Source: Sulfurimonas sp.
Lineage (GTDB): Bacteria > Campylobacterota > Campylobacteria > Campylobacterales > Sulfurimonadaceae
DNA length: 8,255 bases
Reading direction: 5' to 3'
NCBI GenBank assembly: GCA_027858865.1
Contig: JAQIBW010000244.1
Span: forward strand, 1 to 8,255
Shown: positions 5,487 to 8,255 of the stretch, in pieces
Numbering within the stretch: the first letter of the stretch is position 1
Layout of the letters: each line of letters starts with the position of its first letter
Translations under genes and position numbers: made by a program
Notes under the pieces: generated by a model
The model's database searches: none
The model's input: the letters and a program-made list of their open reading frames with translations, nothing else
What the model was told of the DNA's origin: nothing

Positions 5487-8255
5487 GCCTCTTCTAAAAC
5501 CCTTCCCTGTATAATTCTTTTTAAAACACGACTGACAGATACTGTACTTTGAGTTTACGGGAAGTGGGGCTGAACACATTCTACATTTCTGCACAAAATG
5601 GCTGTGCTGTAGAGACTCTTCTATGTACTTATTTAAAACACCTCTTGCCTGACGCGCCCTGTCATCATCTAAAAAGTAGTCTTTAAAACGGTAACTAAGC
5701 CATAAGTAAAGTGAAATCTCTTTAACCATATCTTCGGCTCTTAAAAGTTCATCCGTAGTAGCAGCAAAACTACCTACTAAAGATGGAGGAATATAAACGA
5801 CTGGTAGTTTTTTCTCTAAGGCTAAAATGTAATTCTCAAAAGATGCAACAATATATGGTGACTTTAAAGTAAGTGGGGCACAGGCAAGATGATACTTCAT
5901 AGCAATATCTATGTCATAAGCATCCACGATTACAGCAGCTTCAAGCATGTCATCTAAACTAGATGCACGAAATGGACCTGTAAATTCCATATTTTCTACG
6001 AAAAAACTTAGTATTTCTCTAAGAGAGTTTTCTTCTAAAATACTTGAAACCAGTTTTATATGCTCCAAGTTTGCCATTACCTTAAACGGTATGGTAATCT
6101 CTTTTGCTTCTTTATAGAAGTTCTTTTTTACGATGCGAAGAGCGTCCATATTTAAAGCTCCGACAAACCCTTCTTCCTTCATACCAAAACGACCTGCACG
6201 ACCTGAAATCTGAAGTACTTCAGATGCAAGAAGGTTTCTCTGGCTAACCCCGTCAAACTTTTCCGCTTTTGAAAAAAGTATGGTTTTTATAGGTAAGTTC
6301 ATTCCCATAGCTATAGCATCTGTAGCTATAAGTATCTGAGTCTCACCCTCTCTAAATCTCCTAGCCTCTTCACGTCTAACTTCTGGAGAAAGGTTTCCAT
6401 AGACAACACTAACACTAAAAAAGCGAGAAAAGTCCTGTTTTAACCTCAGCACATCTTTTCTACTAAAAGCGATGATTGCAGTTCCCTCTTCTACATCTTT
6501 TGAATCAGTCGGGAAATCTAAAAGCGTAAGAGGATTTTTTCTCTCAAACTCGATAATATCTAGCTCTTCACCAAGATACTGTGCGAGTGCAATAACTGCA
6601 TTTTTACAGTTTGAAGAACCTGTCATAATTATCTCTTTTGCAGGTGCGCCTATGATAGCATTTGCCCATGCCCAACCGCGATCACGGTCATCTAGCATCT
6701 GAACTTCATCTATAACACATACATCGACGTCTACATCAAAGTTTAACATCTCAATAGTCGAGCTTATATGAGTAGCATCTTCATTTATAAGTTGCTCCTC
6801 TCCTGTGATGAGAGAAGCTTCGATGCCATTGGCTTTTAAGCCCTCGTAACCTTCGAGTGCTAAAAGTCTAAGAGGTGCGAGATAGTATCCCGTGTCTGCT
6901 TTCTCAAGAGTTTTCATGGCCGTATATGTCTTACCACTGTTTGTCGGTCCGATGTGAAGAGTAAGTTTTCTTCTCATATCTCTAGCTATGGGAAAGAGGT
7001 TTTTGAAGTCACGGATAGTACGAGCTAAAAGTGCCTGCCTTTGTTTTTTGATAATCATATCATGAGTATCTCTAACAAAGTTTCTTATAGTTTTTGTAGC
7101 TATCTTTGGAGTTAGGTTTAGAGTAGCTCCAAGTCTATCCAACAGTATAGGATAGATTTTATGATGCAGTTCTTTTTCGCTTAGGTGCAGAAGTGTCGCG
7201 TACTGCTCACACTCTTTTACAAGGTCTTTAAGATTCTCTAAAAAATCTTCTTCTTGGTGTTTTTTAGCATCTTCTATGACCGAACTAAAGTCAAGTACTT
7301 TGGATTCCCAAATATCTTGCAATAATCCATTTAACTCTATGTGAAGTTCTAAAATATAGTTATGAGTTATATCTGAGTAAGGAAGTGCAAAACTATAGTC
7401 GATGCGGACTAGCATCTCTTCATCATGCAGTTCTATGTCTACGACATCAAGAGCTGTTGATATAATGGACTCTAAAATATTCTCTTTTATAAGAGGGTAA
7501 GAAGTTTTAGACTTTGGCGGAGCTGCACGAAAAGCAGTAACTATCTCTTTGTGAGTTAAATATTCATGTTTCTCTGGGAGATTTTTTATAAACGCGTTTA
7601 TCTCATCTTGTTTTGCTTGAACTAACTTCTCTTTATCTTGAGATATCTTGGCAATAAGAATATCATCTTCATTGTTTTGAATATAGTCATCACCGTATGC
7701 TTTTGTACTAAGAGTAAGTATCTTGTGAAAGCTTTGTCCGTAGAGGAAGTAGTGAAGAGAGGCATTGAACTCTAAAGTGTCATCTGTGTCAAAGATGCCA
7801 TCAAGAGCTTTTTCCAGCCTCATTCTTTTTTGCTCAAATCTTATATATTTGAGTTTTGATTCTAGTTTAGCAATAGTTATCTTTTTACTTCTCATCTCCA
7901 TAAAGGCTTCACGAAGTAAAACTGCTTCTTCTGTAGTCACATCCAGCTCTTGAAGCATAGTATCTATCTTGTCATTTCTATCTGGGTTTGGTTCTTTTGG
8001 AGTATCTGATTTATAAAACTTGTTATCTCTTGCAAAAAAGCTCAACATTTCTGAGCGAATATCGCCATCTGCCTCACTCCAAAGTGTTCGAGCCGCTTTA
8101 ACAAGAACTTCTTTAGAATGCTCAATATCGTAGATGCCAAGAGTAGAAAACAACTCACTAAGAGTCTCAGAACTTACTCTCTCAATCCCAACATCAAAAG
8201 GATCTTCATCAAAATATTTTTTAATTCTCTGGTTTATTTTACTATTTTTTTTATT
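5475..8255 (-). CDS. SUV3-like superfamily 2 RNA helicase with C-terminal zinc-ribbon (N-terminus beyond window)
   Basis: The frame stays open to the window edge, giving at least 926 codons, so the true start is outside. A TTG at 8153-8151 is the first possible start inside, but coding-like sequence (YFDEDPFDVGIERV) continues upstream of it. Numbering from that TTG, the helicase core holds motif I GPTNSGKT (402-409), Ia PLRLLA (427-432), TGEE (450-453), II DEVQ (482-485), III TGS (511-513), IV IIAFSRKD (560-567), V ATDAIAMGMNL (610-620) and VI QISGRAGRFG (648-657). HIGPTNSGKT, DEVQM, RGWAW and the later LYLWLSYRF (815-823) are hallmarks of the mitochondrial SUV3/bacterial MgpS-like group, ATP-dependent RNA helicases linked in mitochondria to RNA decay. 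C857/C860/C873/C876 form a CxxC-x12-CxxC zinc-ribbon, followed by a basic tail. The first roughly 390 residues match no domain I recognise. RNA substrate and any nuclease partner are inferred. Confidence 0.92.
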   Translation of the reverse strand, partial: NKKNSKINQRIKKYFDEDPFDVGIERVSSETLSELFSTLGIYDIEHSKEVLVKAARTLWSEADGDIRSEMLSFFARDNKFYKSDTPKEPNPDRNDKIDTMLQELDVTTEEAVLLREAFMEMRSKKITIAKLESKLKYIRFEQKRMRLEKALDGIFDTDDTLEFNASLHYFLYGQSFHKILTLSTKAYGDDYIQNNEDDILIAKISQDKEKLVQAKQDEINAFIKNLPEKHEYLTHKEIVTAFRAAPPKSKTSYPLIKENILESIISTALDVVDIELHDEEMLVRIDYSFALPYSDITHNYILELHIELNGLLQDIWESKVLDFSSVIEDAKKHQEEDFLENLKDLVKECEQYATLLHLSEKELHHKIYPILLDRLGATLNLTPKIATKTIRNFVRDTHDMIIKKQRQALLARTIRDFKNLFPIARDMRRKLTLHIGPTNSGKTYTAMKTLEKADTGYYLAPLRLLALEGYEGLKANGIEASLITGEEQLINEDATHISSTIEMLNFDVDVDVCVIDEVQMLDDRDRGWAWANAIIGAPAKEIIMTGSSNCKNAVIALAQYLGEELDIIEFERKNPLTLLDFPTDSKDVEEGTAIIAFSRKDVLRLKQDFSRFFSVSVVYGNLSPEVRREEARRFREGETQILIATDAIAMGMNLPIKTILFSKAEKFDGVSQRNLLASEVLQISGRAGRFGMKEEGFVGALNMDALRIVKKNFYKEAKEITIPFKVMANLEHIKLVSSILEENSLREILSFFVENMEFTGPFRASSLDDMLEAAVIVDAYDIDIAMKYHLACAPLTLKSPYIVASFENYILALEKKLPVVYIPPSLVGSFAATTDELLRAEDMVKEISLYLWLSYRFKDYFLDDDRARQARGVLNKYIEESLQHSHFVQKCRMCSAPLPVNSKYSICQSCFKKNYTGKGFRRGKRV

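Noticed and set aside
6472..6702. Plus-strand reading frame opposite the helicase motifs, and a similar one at 7765-7953
   Set aside because: Both are Ser-rich antisense shadows of the helicase gene with no independent support.

Overview
The window is AT-rich, densely packed bacterial DNA. Codon usage favours AGA, ATA and TTA, and the proteins look like those of free-living Campylobacterota (Epsilonproteobacteria), most like the Sulfurimonas/Sulfurovum group. That placement is an inference from protein character: a CxxCH chemoreceptor, a compact CobQ and an SUV3-like helicase. No ribosomal RNA or other marker gene is present to prove it.

Layout, left to right. (1) Positions 1-206 hold the 3' end of a Fic-family gene, covering its C-terminal winged-helix part. 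(2) Positions 207-278 are a 72-base gap with three CCGACA half-sites in alternating orientation around a perfect TATAAT box. This looks like an operator/promoter for what follows. (3) cobQ (cobyric acid synthase) and cbiB (adenosylcobinamide-phosphate synthase) overlap by 8 bases and form a two-gene cobalamin operon. Their products act consecutively: CobQ amidates the corrin ring to cobyric acid, and CbiB attaches the aminopropanol-type arm. (4) ald (alanine dehydrogenase) lies on the minus strand, and its 3' end overlaps the 3' end of cbiB by 26 bases. (5) A 231-base divergent promoter region separates ald from the next gene. (6) A methyl-accepting chemotaxis protein on the plus strand has a periplasmic sensor domain with a c-type heme motif. 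(7) A large SUV3-like RNA helicase on the minus strand has a C-terminal zinc-ribbon and runs off the right edge of the window. A 13-bp hairpin covers the last codons of both the chemoreceptor and the helicase.

Apart from cobQ-cbiB, the genes do not form an obvious pathway. The region reads as ordinary chromosome. I found no mobile element, tRNA, rRNA, CRISPR array or riboswitch. The points most worth following up are the three-half-site operator, the heme chemoreceptor, the helicase with its large unassigned N-terminal region, and an Asn-Arg pair in alanine dehydrogenase where NAD-specific enzymes carry Asp.
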